From positions 310,001 to 374,000 of the forward strand of contig NZ_QKVK01000001.1 in the NCBI RefSeq assembly GCF_003234965.1: a DNA stretch of 64,000 bases, read 5' to 3'. Origin of the DNA: Aestuariivirga litoralis. Its GTDB lineage: Bacteria; Pseudomonadota; Alphaproteobacteria; Rhizobiales; Aestuariivirgaceae. A program made the translations under genes and the position numbers. This document shows positions 1 through 7,697 of this stretch, one piece after another. Each line of letters begins with the position of its first letter. Position 1 is the first letter of the stretch. Below the pieces are notes generated by a model, which was given only the letters and a program-made list of their open reading frames with translations, searched no databases and was not told the origin of the DNA.

Positions 1-597
1 GGCATCGTGCACCGCCTCGACAAGGATACCAGCGGCCTCCTCGTCGTCGCCAAGAATGACAGGGCCCACCACGGCCTGTCCGACCAGTTCGCCGCCCATG
101 GCCGCGACGGGCGCCTGGAGCGGAGCTACCTCGCCCTCGTCTGGGGCGTGCCGGAGCGCCGCCAGGGCACGATTTCGGCGGCGATCGACCGATCCACCGC
201 CAACCGCCAGAAGATGGCAGTGTCGCGCAGCGCCAATGCCCGCGAGGCGGTGACCCATTATGAGGTTCTCGAGGTGCTGGGAACTCCGCCCGTGGCCAGC
301 CTCGTGCGCTGCGTGCTGGAAACCGGCCGCACCCACCAGATCCGCGTCCACATGGCCCATATCGGGCACCCGCTGCTGGGTGACGGGGTCTATGGATCCG
401 GCTTCCGGACCTCGGCGAAGAAGCTGTCGGACGACGCAAGGAACGCGCTTAATGCCTTGAATCGTCAGGCCCTTCACGCCACCACCCTGGGCTTCGAGCA
501 CCCCCGGACGGGCCGCCAGCTGCAGTTCGACAGCCCCGCACCGGAAGATTTTGCAATGCTGCTGGCCGCCCTGCGCTTGAACAACACGCAAGCGTGA
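1..597 (+). CDS. RluA-family rRNA pseudouridine synthase, 3' part (5' end outside window)
   Basis: The reading frame is open from the first base, so the gene starts upstream of the window. The visible 198 residues begin inside the catalytic motif HRLDKDTSGL, whose Asp is the nucleophile of RluA/RluC/RluD enzymes that isomerise uridine to pseudouridine in 23S rRNA. The later motif GRTHQIRVH and HPLLGD are also typical of the catalytic domain, and the length after the catalytic Asp fits the family. The N-terminal S4 domain, if present, is not visible, so RluD and RluC cannot be separated. The stop lies 80 bp before rpoH, a common alphaproteobacterial gene order. Confidence 0.93.
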   Translation, partial: GIVHRLDKDTSGLLVVAKNDRAHHGLSDQFAAHGRDGRLERSYLALVWGVPERRQGTISAAIDRSTANRQKMAVSRSANAREAVTHYEVLEVLGTPPVASLVRCVLETGRTHQIRVHMAHIGHPLLGDGVYGSGFRTSAKKLSDDARNALNALNRQALHATTLGFEHPRTGRQLQFDSPAPEDFAMLLAALRLNNTQA

Positions 598-603
598 CTA
601 TCT
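576..603 (+). promoter_or_regulatory. Candidate sigma-32 (RpoH) promoter for rpoH
   Basis: CTTG at 576-579 and ACTATCT at 597-603 are separated by 17 bp. This matches six of seven positions of the alphaproteobacterial heat-shock -10 pattern CYTATNT with a standard -35 CTTG. The site overlaps the end of the upstream gene and lies about 75 bp before the rpoH start. Autoregulation of rpoH by its own product is known in some alphaproteobacteria; here it is inferred from sequence only. Confidence 0.4.
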
Positions 604-677
604 GTAACTGCTCCAGTGTCGTATTTTCTGCGTAATTGTCCGTTAAGAACAGCACTCAGACAGGAAAGGCTTTGAAC

Positions 678-1583
678 ATGGCAAAGACCACGTCCCTCCC
701 CGCCATCGCCTCGGGTGAAGCCGGTCTGCAGCGCTATCTGCAGGAAATCCGCAACTTCCCGATGCTCCAGCCGGACGAGGAATACATGCTCGCCAAGCGC
801 TGGAAGGAACACGGCGACAGCCGCGCCGCCGAGAAGCTCATCACCTCGCACCTCCGCCTGGTGGCCAAGATCGCCATGGGCTACCGCGGCTATGGCCTGC
901 CCATCGGCGAGGTCATCTCCGAGGGCAATGTTGGCCTCATGCAGGCCGTGAAGAAGTTCGAGCCGGACAAGGGCTTCCGCCTTGCCACCTACGCCATGTG
1001 GTGGATCAAGGCGTCGATTCAAGAGTTTGTTTTGCGGTCCTGGTCGCTCGTGAAGATGGGTACCACGGCAAACCAGAAGAAGCTGTTCTTCAACCTGCGC
1101 AAGGTGAAGAGCCAGATCGAGGCCATGCAGGACGGCGACCTGCGCCCCGACCAGGTGGAACTGATTGCCAAGAAACTGGGCGTCACCGAAGAGGACGTCG
1201 TGTCGATGAACCGCCGCCTCGGCGGCGACACCTCGCTCAATGCCACCATCCGCGAGGATGGCGAGGGCGAATGGCAGGACTGGCTGGTGGATGAATCCGA
1301 CAACCAGGAGGAAATGCTCGTCCAGTCGGAGGAGCAGTCGATGCGCCATGGCCTGCTGCAGGATGCGATGGAGAAACTCACCGACCGCGAGCGCCGCGTC
1401 TTCGAGGCGCGCCGCCTGCAGGACGATCCGGCGACGCTGGAAGACCTGAGCCAGGAGTTCGGCGTCTCGCGCGAGCGCATCCGGCAGATCGAGGTGCGCG
1501 CCTTCGAGAAGGTTCAGAAGGCTGTGAAGAACGCCTCCCAGCGCCTGCTCGGACCCAAGACGCTTCCAGCCCCGACGGCGTGA
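678..1583 (+). CDS. rpoH: RNA polymerase heat-shock sigma factor RpoH (sigma-32)
   Basis: Encodes a 301-residue group-3 sigma factor that directs RNA polymerase to heat-shock promoters (chaperones, proteases). Region 2 is seen around the motif EVISEGNVGLMQAVKKF and the tryptophan-rich YAMWWIKASI segment. The RpoH-specific box QKKLFFNLRK lies between regions 2 and 3. Region 4.2 carries the helix-turn-helix FGVSRERIRQIEVRAFEKV. The ATG at 678 is preceded by AGGAAAGG about 8 bp upstream and yields the standard N-terminus, so the in-frame GTG at 636 is rejected. A candidate RpoH-type promoter lies upstream. The FtsH protease, which degrades RpoH in other bacteria, is encoded at 17225-19147. Confidence 0.97.
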   Translation: MAKTTSLPAIASGEAGLQRYLQEIRNFPMLQPDEEYMLAKRWKEHGDSRAAEKLITSHLRLVAKIAMGYRGYGLPIGEVISEGNVGLMQAVKKFEPDKGFRLATYAMWWIKASIQEFVLRSWSLVKMGTTANQKKLFFNLRKVKSQIEAMQDGDLRPDQVELIAKKLGVTEEDVVSMNRRLGGDTSLNATIREDGEGEWQDWLVDESDNQEEMLVQSEEQSMRHGLLQDAMEKLTDRERRVFEARRLQDDPATLEDLSQEFGVSRERIRQIEVRAFEKVQKAVKNASQRLLGPKTLPAPTA

Positions 1584-1746
1584 GCGCGCCCTCCGGCGCC
1601 CTCACCGCTGGACGTTCCAGACAGCGCATCACATTGATCGATGAGGCAGACGTACGCTTCGACGCCCGTGGTGCGTGGAATGTCGTCGCTGCCATCCGGA
1701 TGACGCATCCAGACTGGGGTCACACTATTTTTTTGCGGAAAACTTC

Positions 1747-1762
1747 TTCCATAAAAATGGAA
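1747..1762. promoter_or_regulatory. Perfect 16-bp palindrome upstream of the radical SAM cassette
   Basis: TTCCATAAAAATGGAA consists of two 6-bp arms (1747-1752 and 1757-1762) around AAAA. It lies in an unusually AT-rich stretch (about 1725-1800) in the 232-bp gap after rpoH, 53 bp before the start of the precursor-like gene. It could be an operator for a dimeric repressor or an mRNA hairpin. No neighbouring regulator gene is seen. Confidence 0.35.
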
Positions 1763-1815
1763 TGCATGTTAACGTAGCGTTATTCTCCAATTCAGTCTGA
1801 CATGAGGTGCCTGAA

Positions 1816-2403
1816 ATGAAGGTTCCGAATTCGACTGGTCCCGCGCTGACGATCAGCCGGGGGCAGATGCGCGAACGGCTGGCGTCTCTGATGAAGCGAA
1901 TCGAGGAGGTTCCCGACATGAGAGAGCAGTTCCTGCTCGATCCGGCGGGAACCCTCGCCGAGGAGGTCACGGGAGCTTGCGCGAGCCGGCATCAAATTTC
2001 GGAAGTCAACCGGCTCATGTTTGCCATTCTGGCGAATGATGACCTGGTGGAATGGATCGCCGAGTTCGAGCCCAGGCGGAAATCTGCGGCACGTGAGGTG
2101 TTCGTCGAGAACTTTGCAAAGAAGGTCGTGGAACTCGGGGATGCGACCGTGCTGGGAGCGATCATCAGCAATGCGGCGGTCGGCAATGGCTTTCCAGGTC
2201 TCGGGCAGATCGCCTACCAATGCGTCTCCAACGAAACAACGGGCAAGAGGACCTGCACCTGCACACCGGTCGCCAAGGCGTCGCTCGGCCGCGAATACGG
2301 CATCGATCCGGCCACGATCCGCTCCCTCTCCGAGGCGCTGGTGGAACGTGCACGAGAATTGGCGCGAACCGGGCAGCTTGAGCAATTGAACGCGATCATG
2401 TGA
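1816..2403 (+). CDS. RiPP-precursor-like protein with NHLP/Nif11-like leader (unknown function)
   Basis: A 195-residue protein of no family I can name with certainty. Residues 17-51 resemble the leader helix of NHLP/Nif11-type precursors: an amphipathic helix and then FLLDPAGTLAEEV (39-51), matching the usual LLADPxxxLxEEG pattern. A second helical part (60-115) follows, then a Gly-rich stretch, Cys136, and a TCTCT motif with Cys147 and Cys149. Another helix ends the protein; the only other Cys is 55. The start is ATG 1816 because TGAGGTG lies 6 bp upstream; a GTG at 1807 is possible. The stop overlaps the next start (TGATG), so translation is probably coupled to the radical SAM gene. It is longer than most precursors, so a protein substrate or partner is an alternative. 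Codons look more AT-rich than in the flanking genes, suggesting acquisition. Confidence 0.6.
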   Translation: MKVPNSTGPALTISRGQMRERLASLMKRIEEVPDMREQFLLDPAGTLAEEVTGACASRHQISEVNRLMFAILANDDLVEWIAEFEPRRKSAAREVFVENFAKKVVELGDATVLGAIISNAAVGNGFPGLGQIAYQCVSNETTGKRTCTCTPVAKASLGREYGIDPATIRSLSEALVERARELARTGQLEQLNAIM

Positions 2404-3476
2404 TGCCCGGTGGTCACACGGCGGGGATTGTCCGGCACAGGACGCTTTCGCTTTTGCCAACGCGGCGCTGCAATGCGAGTTGCCGGAATTGCGGTTCCTT
2501 CTCGGGACCTTCGGCACGTGATGCGCTCGATATCGACGACGTACGAAAGGTGATCGCCGAGGCGCATTCACTCGGGTTCGAATTGGTCGTCTTCACAGGG
2601 GGTGAGGCCACTCTGGCGCCGGATGTGCTGGCAGATGGTTTGCGCCTGGCCCGGGTGCTTGGCCTGCGGACGCGATTGGTGACCAATGGTCACTGGGCCC
2701 AATCCACGGAGGTCGCCATTGCTGAGGCAGAACGCCTCGCGGCCCTTGGTCTTGACGAGCTGAATGTCAGCACGGGCGACGAGCACGCGCGGTTCGTGCC
2801 TCTGTCTTCTGTCTGCCGGGCGGCGGCGGCCAGTTTCAAGGTCTTTGGCACCGCCGTCATCACGGTCGAACTCAGGTCGGCGCGCCCGATCACCCGCAAG
2901 ACGGTGCTGGATGCCTTGCGCGCCGAGGGGCTGAGCGTGGATGAGATCGCCGCACTCAAGATCATCGAGTCGCCGTGGATGCCCGTCAGTCCCTTCAGGA
3001 CCGAAATCTATGAAGCCGGCCATGCAGTTGATCGCACCAACCTCAGCATGAGGTCGGGATGCGAGAGCATCCTCGAGACCTATACTGTCGAGCCCGATGG
3101 CGTGGTCACGTCCTGCTGCGGCCTTGGCGCCAACATCATTCCGGAGCTTCACGTCGGGCAGGTGAGCGACCCTGACGCGCTTGCCACCGCGGTGGACCGC
3201 TCCGAGGGCGATCTCCTCAAGCTGGCAATCCGCTACATGGGGCCGGAGAAGATACTGGCCTGGGCCGCCTCGCTTGATCCGGCCATCGATTGGGAAGGCA
3301 TGTATGCGCATAACTGCCAGGCCTGTCACCGGCTCTATCGCGACGAGCGCGTCAGGAGCGTCATCGCCCGTCACCTGCAGGACATCGAGACAAACATCCT
3401 TGCCGCGGTGGTCTTCGATGAGGCGCTCTACCCGTCCGTCATTGCCGATGCAGCGAGAGTGTCGAAGAGCGGCTAG
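2403..3476 (+). CDS. Radical SAM protein with twitch/SPASM-like C-terminus, putative peptide maturase
   Basis: A 357-residue protein. Cys23, Cys27 and Cys30 form the CxxxCxxC motif that binds the SAM-cleaving [4Fe-4S] cluster, and GGE at 66-68 is the SAM-binding motif. The C-terminus has Cys220-x12-Gly-x4-Cys238, which fits the Cx9-15Gx4C signature opening twitch/SPASM domains, then Cys239 and a C305xxC308 pair. It therefore probably binds an auxiliary Fe-S cluster. Such enzymes typically modify peptides (RiPPs) or proteins by radical chemistry. The ATG at 2403 overlaps the stop of the precursor-like gene; an alternative GTG lies at 2400. No transporter, protease or immunity gene follows: the next gene is convergent, 9 bp away. 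The substrate is inferred only from the adjacent gene. Confidence 0.8.
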   Translation: MPGGHTAGIVRHRTLSLLPTRRCNASCRNCGSFSGPSARDALDIDDVRKVIAEAHSLGFELVVFTGGEATLAPDVLADGLRLARVLGLRTRLVTNGHWAQSTEVAIAEAERLAALGLDELNVSTGDEHARFVPLSSVCRAAAASFKVFGTAVITVELRSARPITRKTVLDALRAEGLSVDEIAALKIIESPWMPVSPFRTEIYEAGHAVDRTNLSMRSGCESILETYTVEPDGVVTSCCGLGANIIPELHVGQVSDPDALATAVDRSEGDLLKLAIRYMGPEKILAWAASLDPAIDWEGMYAHNCQACHRLYRDERVRSVIARHLQDIETNILAAVVFDEALYPSVIADAARVSKSG

Positions 3477-3485
3477 TCGTCCGGT

Positions 3486-4067
3486 CTACTGGAAAATCCC
3501 CTTGGCGCGGGGCGTGGCAAAGAAGATCTGCACCGCCCAGATATCGCCGTCCCGCTCGATGACGCCGGTGGACACGAAGGCGAAGCTGCGATTGACCATG
3601 TTCCTGCGGTGCGGGCCGCTGTCCACCCACTGCTGGAACAGCGCCCGCGTCTTCTGCGCGAGGGAGCCGTCACGCACGGTCTCGCGCGCGGCATTCTCCC
3701 CGATCGAGGGATATTTCGTGACGTCGCCGACGAAAGCGGCCATGCGGCCCTGGAAGCTCATGCCGGTGGAGGATGAGTGCCCCATGAAGCCATTGAGCAT
3801 CATATCTGCGGCATGTGCCCGCGCGGCCTGCTGGAAGGCCGCGTCGGCCTGCACCGGGGCCTTGCCCTTGCCGGCCCGATAGGCGTTCAGAAGGTCAACC
3901 AGTTCCGCTTCCAGGTCCGGCCGATAGCGCGAGCCCTTGGGCGGATGGGCGGCAAGTCCTTCGGCATAGGCAAGATAGGGGCCCGCGGCGGCCGGGTTCA
4001 CCCCGGCCACCAGGCCGAACAGCCCGAGGCAAAGACTGCGGCGGCTCAGGTGGCAGGGCTCCGTCAC
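3486..4067 (-). CDS. Secreted CAP-domain (SCP/PR1-like) protein, probable Tat substrate
   Basis: A 193-residue protein. The N-terminus has twin arginines in LSRRSLCLGLFG followed by a hydrophobic stretch and AAA, which points to Tat export. The rest is a bacterial CAP domain: LLNAYRAGKGKAPVQ near the start, a helix ending in HAADM, NGFMGHSS, PSIGENAA, and the C-terminal SGPHRRNMVNRSF and FVSTGVIERDG. These His/Glu positions normally line the CAP cavity. Bacterial CAP proteins act outside the cytoplasm but rarely have defined functions. It converges on the radical SAM gene with only 9 bp between stops and no evident terminator; functional linkage is not implied. Confidence 0.85.
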   Translation of the reverse strand: MTEPCHLSRRSLCLGLFGLVAGVNPAAAGPYLAYAEGLAAHPPKGSRYRPDLEAELVDLLNAYRAGKGKAPVQADAAFQQAARAHAADMMLNGFMGHSSSTGMSFQGRMAAFVGDVTKYPSIGENAARETVRDGSLAQKTRALFQQWVDSGPHRRNMVNRSFAFVSTGVIERDGDIWAVQIFFATPRAKGIFQ

Positions 4068-4173
4068 AGCAAGACTCCGTGAACCAAGATAATCAATTTA
4101 AAGTTGTTACCAGAGACAGAATACACGTTTTGCTACTCGCCTTCGGCAGAATGCTCCCACTCAGGAGGTGGGT

Positions 4174-5694
4174 ATGCGCAGAAATCTGCCCAGATTCGGA
4201 CGTCCGCGTCTGCCCGTGAATATGTCACAGCGGGGGCGGCTTCTGGCGTCCTCGGCGGTGGCTGGCCTCGCGGGCGGTGCCGTCATCGCATCGCAGGGCA
4301 TTTGGGCGGAAGCGGGGCCGGTGATCCAGTTTGCCCTCACCGCAATGCTCTGCGCGGCGGCAATCCTGGTGTCCAGCCATTCGCCACGCCGTGAGCAAGG
4401 CCGCAGTTCGCCCGGCCTTCTGCCCCGAAACGAACTGGTGGCGCGTGCCGGTGTCCTCGCTGGTGCCTCGCCTGCCGCCATTCTGTGCGAGCTCACCGGA
4501 CTTGGCTGGGTCAGCCGCAGCGACCGCAGCGATGCCGACGAACTGGCGCTGGCGGAAGCCCAGGGGCGGCTCATGGCGTTGCTGCCAGCCGGGGCCGTGG
4601 CGGCACGCTGGAGCGAGGAGCGCTTCCTGGTCTTCCTGCCGCATGCGGCCGACCCTATGGCAGTCCTGGCCCTGGCCCGCGACCTGACGCTGAACGTCGC
4701 CACCGGTCCGGAGTTCGGCAAGCTGTCGGCCCAGGTCCGCTGCCATGCCGGCATTGCGCTTGGCCCCGGCGACGGGCAGCGCCTGTGCGAGCTGGTGAAC
4801 AGCGCCGAACTGGCCCTAGCGGAAGCGCGCCGGCAGGGCGAGCCGGGCTATGGCTTCTATTCGGCCGACATGGCAGCCCAGGCGCAGCGCCGTCTTGGGC
4901 TGCAGCGGGCGGTGCGCGACGCGGTGAGCGGCGATGCATTGCGCCTCGACTTCCAGCCCGTCTACGCCATGGCGACAGGCGAACTCACCGGCTTCGAGGC
5001 CCTCATCCGACTGCACGATGCGGAACTCGGCCCCATCCCGCCCTCGGAGTTCATTCCCCTCGCCGAGCAGATGGGCCACATCGTCGAAATCGGTCAGTGG
5101 GCGGTGGAGGAGGCCTGCCGGGTTGCCGCCCAGTGGCCGCCGCATCTCGTGGTGGCGGTCAATCTCTCGCCCGCCGAATTCCATTCCGGCACGCTCATCA
5201 CCACCATACGCCGTGCCTTGCAGCGCCATGCCCTGCCGCCCTACCGCCTCGAACTCGAAATCACCGAAGGCACGCTGATGACGGACAGCGAGCTCGTGCT
5301 CAGCCAGCTCCGCCTGTTGCGCGACATGGGCATCGGCGTGGCGCTCGACGACTTCGGCACCGGCTATTCGAGCCTTGCCTATCTCTGCAGGTTTCCGTTT
5401 TCCAAGCTCAAGATCGACCGCAGCTTCGCCGCAGCACTCGATCATTCGGCCTCGGCACGAAGCGTTCTGCGCGCCATCGTCAAGCTCGGCCACGGTCTGG
5501 GGATGACGGTGACGGCAGAGGGGATCGAAACGCAGCGCCAGCTTTCGCTGCTGCGCGACATCGGCTGCGACCTCGCCCAGGGGTACCTGTTGGGAAGGCC
5601 GGCGGCGCTGGGCGATCTTGCGGCCATCATCCTCGGCAACTTCGCGCAAGGGCTCTCCCGCAGGCCGCGGGCGGCCCGGCGCAATGCCGCATGA
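4174..5694 (+). CDS. Membrane-anchored EAL-domain c-di-GMP phosphodiesterase with degenerate GGDEF
   Basis: A 506-residue protein. Two hydrophobic segments (about 22-42 and 48-68) anchor it. Residues 84-235 resemble a GGDEF domain, but the signature reads WSEERF (146-151), so diguanylate cyclase activity is unlikely. The EAL domain (about 243-490) looks active: Glu275 in FEALIRL, Asn330 in VNLS, Glu362 in LEITEG, Asp392-Asp393 in DDFGTGYSSL, Lys413 in KIDRSF, and Glu449 in AEGIET. It would hydrolyse cyclic di-GMP to pGpG, with the degenerate domain perhaps sensing GTP. ATG 4174 is chosen because AGGAGG at 4163-4168 is 5 bp upstream. Confidence 0.92.
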   Translation: MRRNLPRFGRPRLPVNMSQRGRLLASSAVAGLAGGAVIASQGIWAEAGPVIQFALTAMLCAAAILVSSHSPRREQGRSSPGLLPRNELVARAGVLAGASPAAILCELTGLGWVSRSDRSDADELALAEAQGRLMALLPAGAVAARWSEERFLVFLPHAADPMAVLALARDLTLNVATGPEFGKLSAQVRCHAGIALGPGDGQRLCELVNSAELALAEARRQGEPGYGFYSADMAAQAQRRLGLQRAVRDAVSGDALRLDFQPVYAMATGELTGFEALIRLHDAELGPIPPSEFIPLAEQMGHIVEIGQWAVEEACRVAAQWPPHLVVAVNLSPAEFHSGTLITTIRRALQRHALPPYRLELEITEGTLMTDSELVLSQLRLLRDMGIGVALDDFGTGYSSLAYLCRFPFSKLKIDRSFAAALDHSASARSVLRAIVKLGHGLGMTVTAEGIETQRQLSLLRDIGCDLAQGYLLGRPAALGDLAAIILGNFAQGLSRRPRAARRNAA

Positions 5695-5766
5695 TGCTGT
5701 GCTTTGGACTTTCCTTGCCGTGACCGGCAGTCTAGTTTGCGCCCGCATTCAACAGGCACGGGCCAC

Positions 5767-6510
5767 ATGCGCAAGCTCTCTCCCACCAAGGCGATCACCC
5801 ACGCGCTGAATTCCGTCTGGAACTATCGTGAGGTGGCCCTGCGCATTGCCCTGCCCTGGCTTCCGGTGCTGCTGCTCACCGGCCTCCTGGAGCTCTATTT
5901 CGCCCCGCCCGACGTGACGCCGGGGGAAGTTCCGGGTGTGGGGCCGATCCAGATCGCCACCTTCCTCGTCTCGCTCATCGCCACAAGCTCGCTGGCAGTG
6001 AGCTGGCAACGCTTCATCCTGCGTGACGAGGTCAGCCGCGGCCTGCGGCTCGATGCCAATGTCCTCTACTACGCGCTGTTCAGCTTCCTCCTCGTCATGC
6101 TGGCCGTGATCCCGACGGCCGTCCTGCTGACCATGGCGATCCTGGTTCCGGCGGTGGCGGTGCTTGCTGTTCCCGCCTTCGTGCTCATTGCCGGCGTCAT
6201 CACCAGGCTGTCGGTCAGGTTCCCGGCCATCGCCCTCGGTGACCGGACGTTCAGCTTCCGCGACGCCTGGGCGGCCAGCGCGGGCAACATGTGGCAGTGC
6301 ATCGCCGTGTTCCTGCTGAGCTGGGCCATCACGCTGGGTGGTCTCTTCGTACTGATTCTCATGGGCAGCGCGCTGGCACAGGTCAGCGGCACGCTCGGCC
6401 AGTTGCTCACCGCCATCGGGCTGATCGTGACGCAGCTGTTCTATGCGATCTTCAACGCCTCGGTCTTTACCTCGCTCTATGGCTTCTTCGTCGAGCGCCG
6501 AGAATTCTGA
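5767..6510 (+). CDS. Multi-spanning inner-membrane protein of unknown function
   Basis: A 247-residue hydrophobic protein with about six predicted membrane segments. They lie roughly at residues 27-45, 62-82, 100-125, 128-150, 175-205 and 210-240. The N-terminus before the first segment is short and basic. No enzymatic motif is visible. It resembles the uncharacterised YciC-like/DUF975-type membrane proteins in general layout only, and I do not assign it to a family. The ATG at 5767 gives a start just before the first membrane helix; longer in-frame versions overlap nothing useful. It precedes the PPK2 gene in the same direction. Confidence 0.7.
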   Translation: MRKLSPTKAITHALNSVWNYREVALRIALPWLPVLLLTGLLELYFAPPDVTPGEVPGVGPIQIATFLVSLIATSSLAVSWQRFILRDEVSRGLRLDANVLYYALFSFLLVMLAVIPTAVLLTMAILVPAVAVLAVPAFVLIAGVITRLSVRFPAIALGDRTFSFRDAWAASAGNMWQCIAVFLLSWAITLGGLFVLILMGSALAQVSGTLGQLLTAIGLIVTQLFYAIFNASVFTSLYGFFVERREF

Positions 6511-6585
6511 GGCTTGACCGAAATCAAGGGCAGCCCCCTGCGGGGGGCGCAGACTCCCCGCTTCATTCCGTATCGCGGGGGACCG

Positions 6586-7542
6586 ATGTCAGACACCACC
6601 ACCACCACACCACTGCCTGCCGAAACCGCCACGCCCGCTCCCCAGGAGGATGAGGCGCCGGCGCCCCGCCCCTCTCTGGCCCGGCTGCGCCACAATCCGG
6701 AGGCCATCCGCCACGCCTTCGAAACCGGTGAGTTCCCCTACAAGACCCGCATGGGCAACAAGCTCTACGAGGAGGAGATGTCGAAGCTCCAGGTCGAGCT
6801 CCTCAAGCTGCAGAACTGGGTGAAGGAGACGGGCGAACGCATCATCGTGCTGTTCGAGGGGCGCGATGCCGCCGGCAAGGGCGGCACCATCAAGCGCTTC
6901 ATGGAGCACCTGAACCCGCGCGGCGCACGCGTGGTGGCGCTTGAAAAGCCCAACGAGCGCGAGCGCACGCAATGGTATTTCCAGCGCTATATCGAGAACC
7001 TGCCGGCGGGTGGCGAGATCGTGTTCTTCGACCGCTCCTGGTACAACCGCGCCGGCGTCGAGCGCGTCATGGGCTTCTGTTCGCCCAATGACTATCTCGA
7101 ATTCATGCGCCAGTGCCCGGACCTCGAGCGCATGCTGGTGCGCTCCGGCATCCGGCTCTTCAAGTTCTGGTTCTCGGTAACCCGGGAAGAGCAGCTGCAC
7201 CGCTTCCAGTCACGCGAGAACGATCCGCTGAAGCAGTGGAAGCTCTCGCCCATCGACAAGGCCTCGCTCGACAAGTGGGACGACTACACCGAGGCGAAGG
7301 AGGCGATGTTCTTCTACACCGACACCGCCGACTCGCCCTGGACCATCATCAAGTCGGATGACAAGAAGCGCGCGCGGCTGAACTGCATGCAGTATTTCCT
7401 GTCATCGATCCCCTACCCCAACAAGAACACGAAAGTGGTGACGGGGCCTGACCCGCTGATCGTCGGCTCCACCGCGCACGTGATCGGGCGCGACGACCAC
7501 ATCCTGGGCAAGACGCTCAGGCCAGGCAAGGCGAAGCGCTGA
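6586..7542 (+). CDS. ppk2: Polyphosphate kinase 2 (PPK2 family)
   Basis: A 318-residue protein with a Thr/Pro/Glu-rich 40-residue leader and one PPK2 domain. The Walker A motif GRDAAGKGGT, the following KRFMEHLNPRGARVVAL, and the Walker B/lid segment FFDRSWYNRAGVERVMGF are hallmark PPK2 sequences. PPK2 enzymes transfer phosphate between polyphosphate and nucleotides; this single-domain class mainly phosphorylates NDPs or NMPs using polyphosphate. The nucleotide preference (class I, II or III) is not determined here, though a C-terminal part resembling class I is present. The ATG at 6586 follows a GGGGGA stretch; an upstream GTG/TTG start would add only a low-complexity tail. Confidence 0.93.
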   Translation: MSDTTTTTPLPAETATPAPQEDEAPAPRPSLARLRHNPEAIRHAFETGEFPYKTRMGNKLYEEEMSKLQVELLKLQNWVKETGERIIVLFEGRDAAGKGGTIKRFMEHLNPRGARVVALEKPNERERTQWYFQRYIENLPAGGEIVFFDRSWYNRAGVERVMGFCSPNDYLEFMRQCPDLERMLVRSGIRLFKFWFSVTREEQLHRFQSRENDPLKQWKLSPIDKASLDKWDDYTEAKEAMFFYTDTADSPWTIIKSDDKKRARLNCMQYFLSSIPYPNKNTKVVTGPDPLIVGSTAHVIGRDDHILGKTLRPGKAKR

Positions 7543-7590
7543 CGCACTCGCATCCTCGCTGATCACGCCAACCCAAGTTCGCCCTCATCA

Positions 7591-7659
7591 TCGCCGGGCG
7601 TGTCCCGGCGATCTTTTGCGGGCGCTTCGCGAAAAAAGATGGCCGGAACAAGCCCGGCC
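7591..7659. repeat. Intergenic three-hairpin repeat element, copy 1
   Basis: Three consecutive stem-loops lie between ppk2 and purA. Arms TCGCCGGG and CCCGGCGA are at 7591-7598 and 7604-7611. A CTTTTGCG/CGCGAAAAAAG hairpin follows, then GGCCGG and CCGGCC at 7641-7646 and 7654-7659. The same three-hairpin order, with similar linkers (CAAGCCCGGC), recurs at 30748-30816. It resembles dispersed REP-like elements. Lying between convergent genes, it may also act in termination. Confidence 0.65.
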
Positions 7660-7697
7660 ATGATGTTGCGTGCAGGTCAGCGTGGAGCGAATGGCCC

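Noticed and set aside
1580-1777. Small plus-strand open frame in the gap after rpoH
   Set aside because: No ribosome site, composition unlike a protein, and it crosses the AT-rich promoter region of the cassette.
7591-7659. Repeated hairpins considered as a CRISPR array
   Set aside because: There is no regular repeat-spacer spacing and no cas gene; they are dispersed palindromic repeats.
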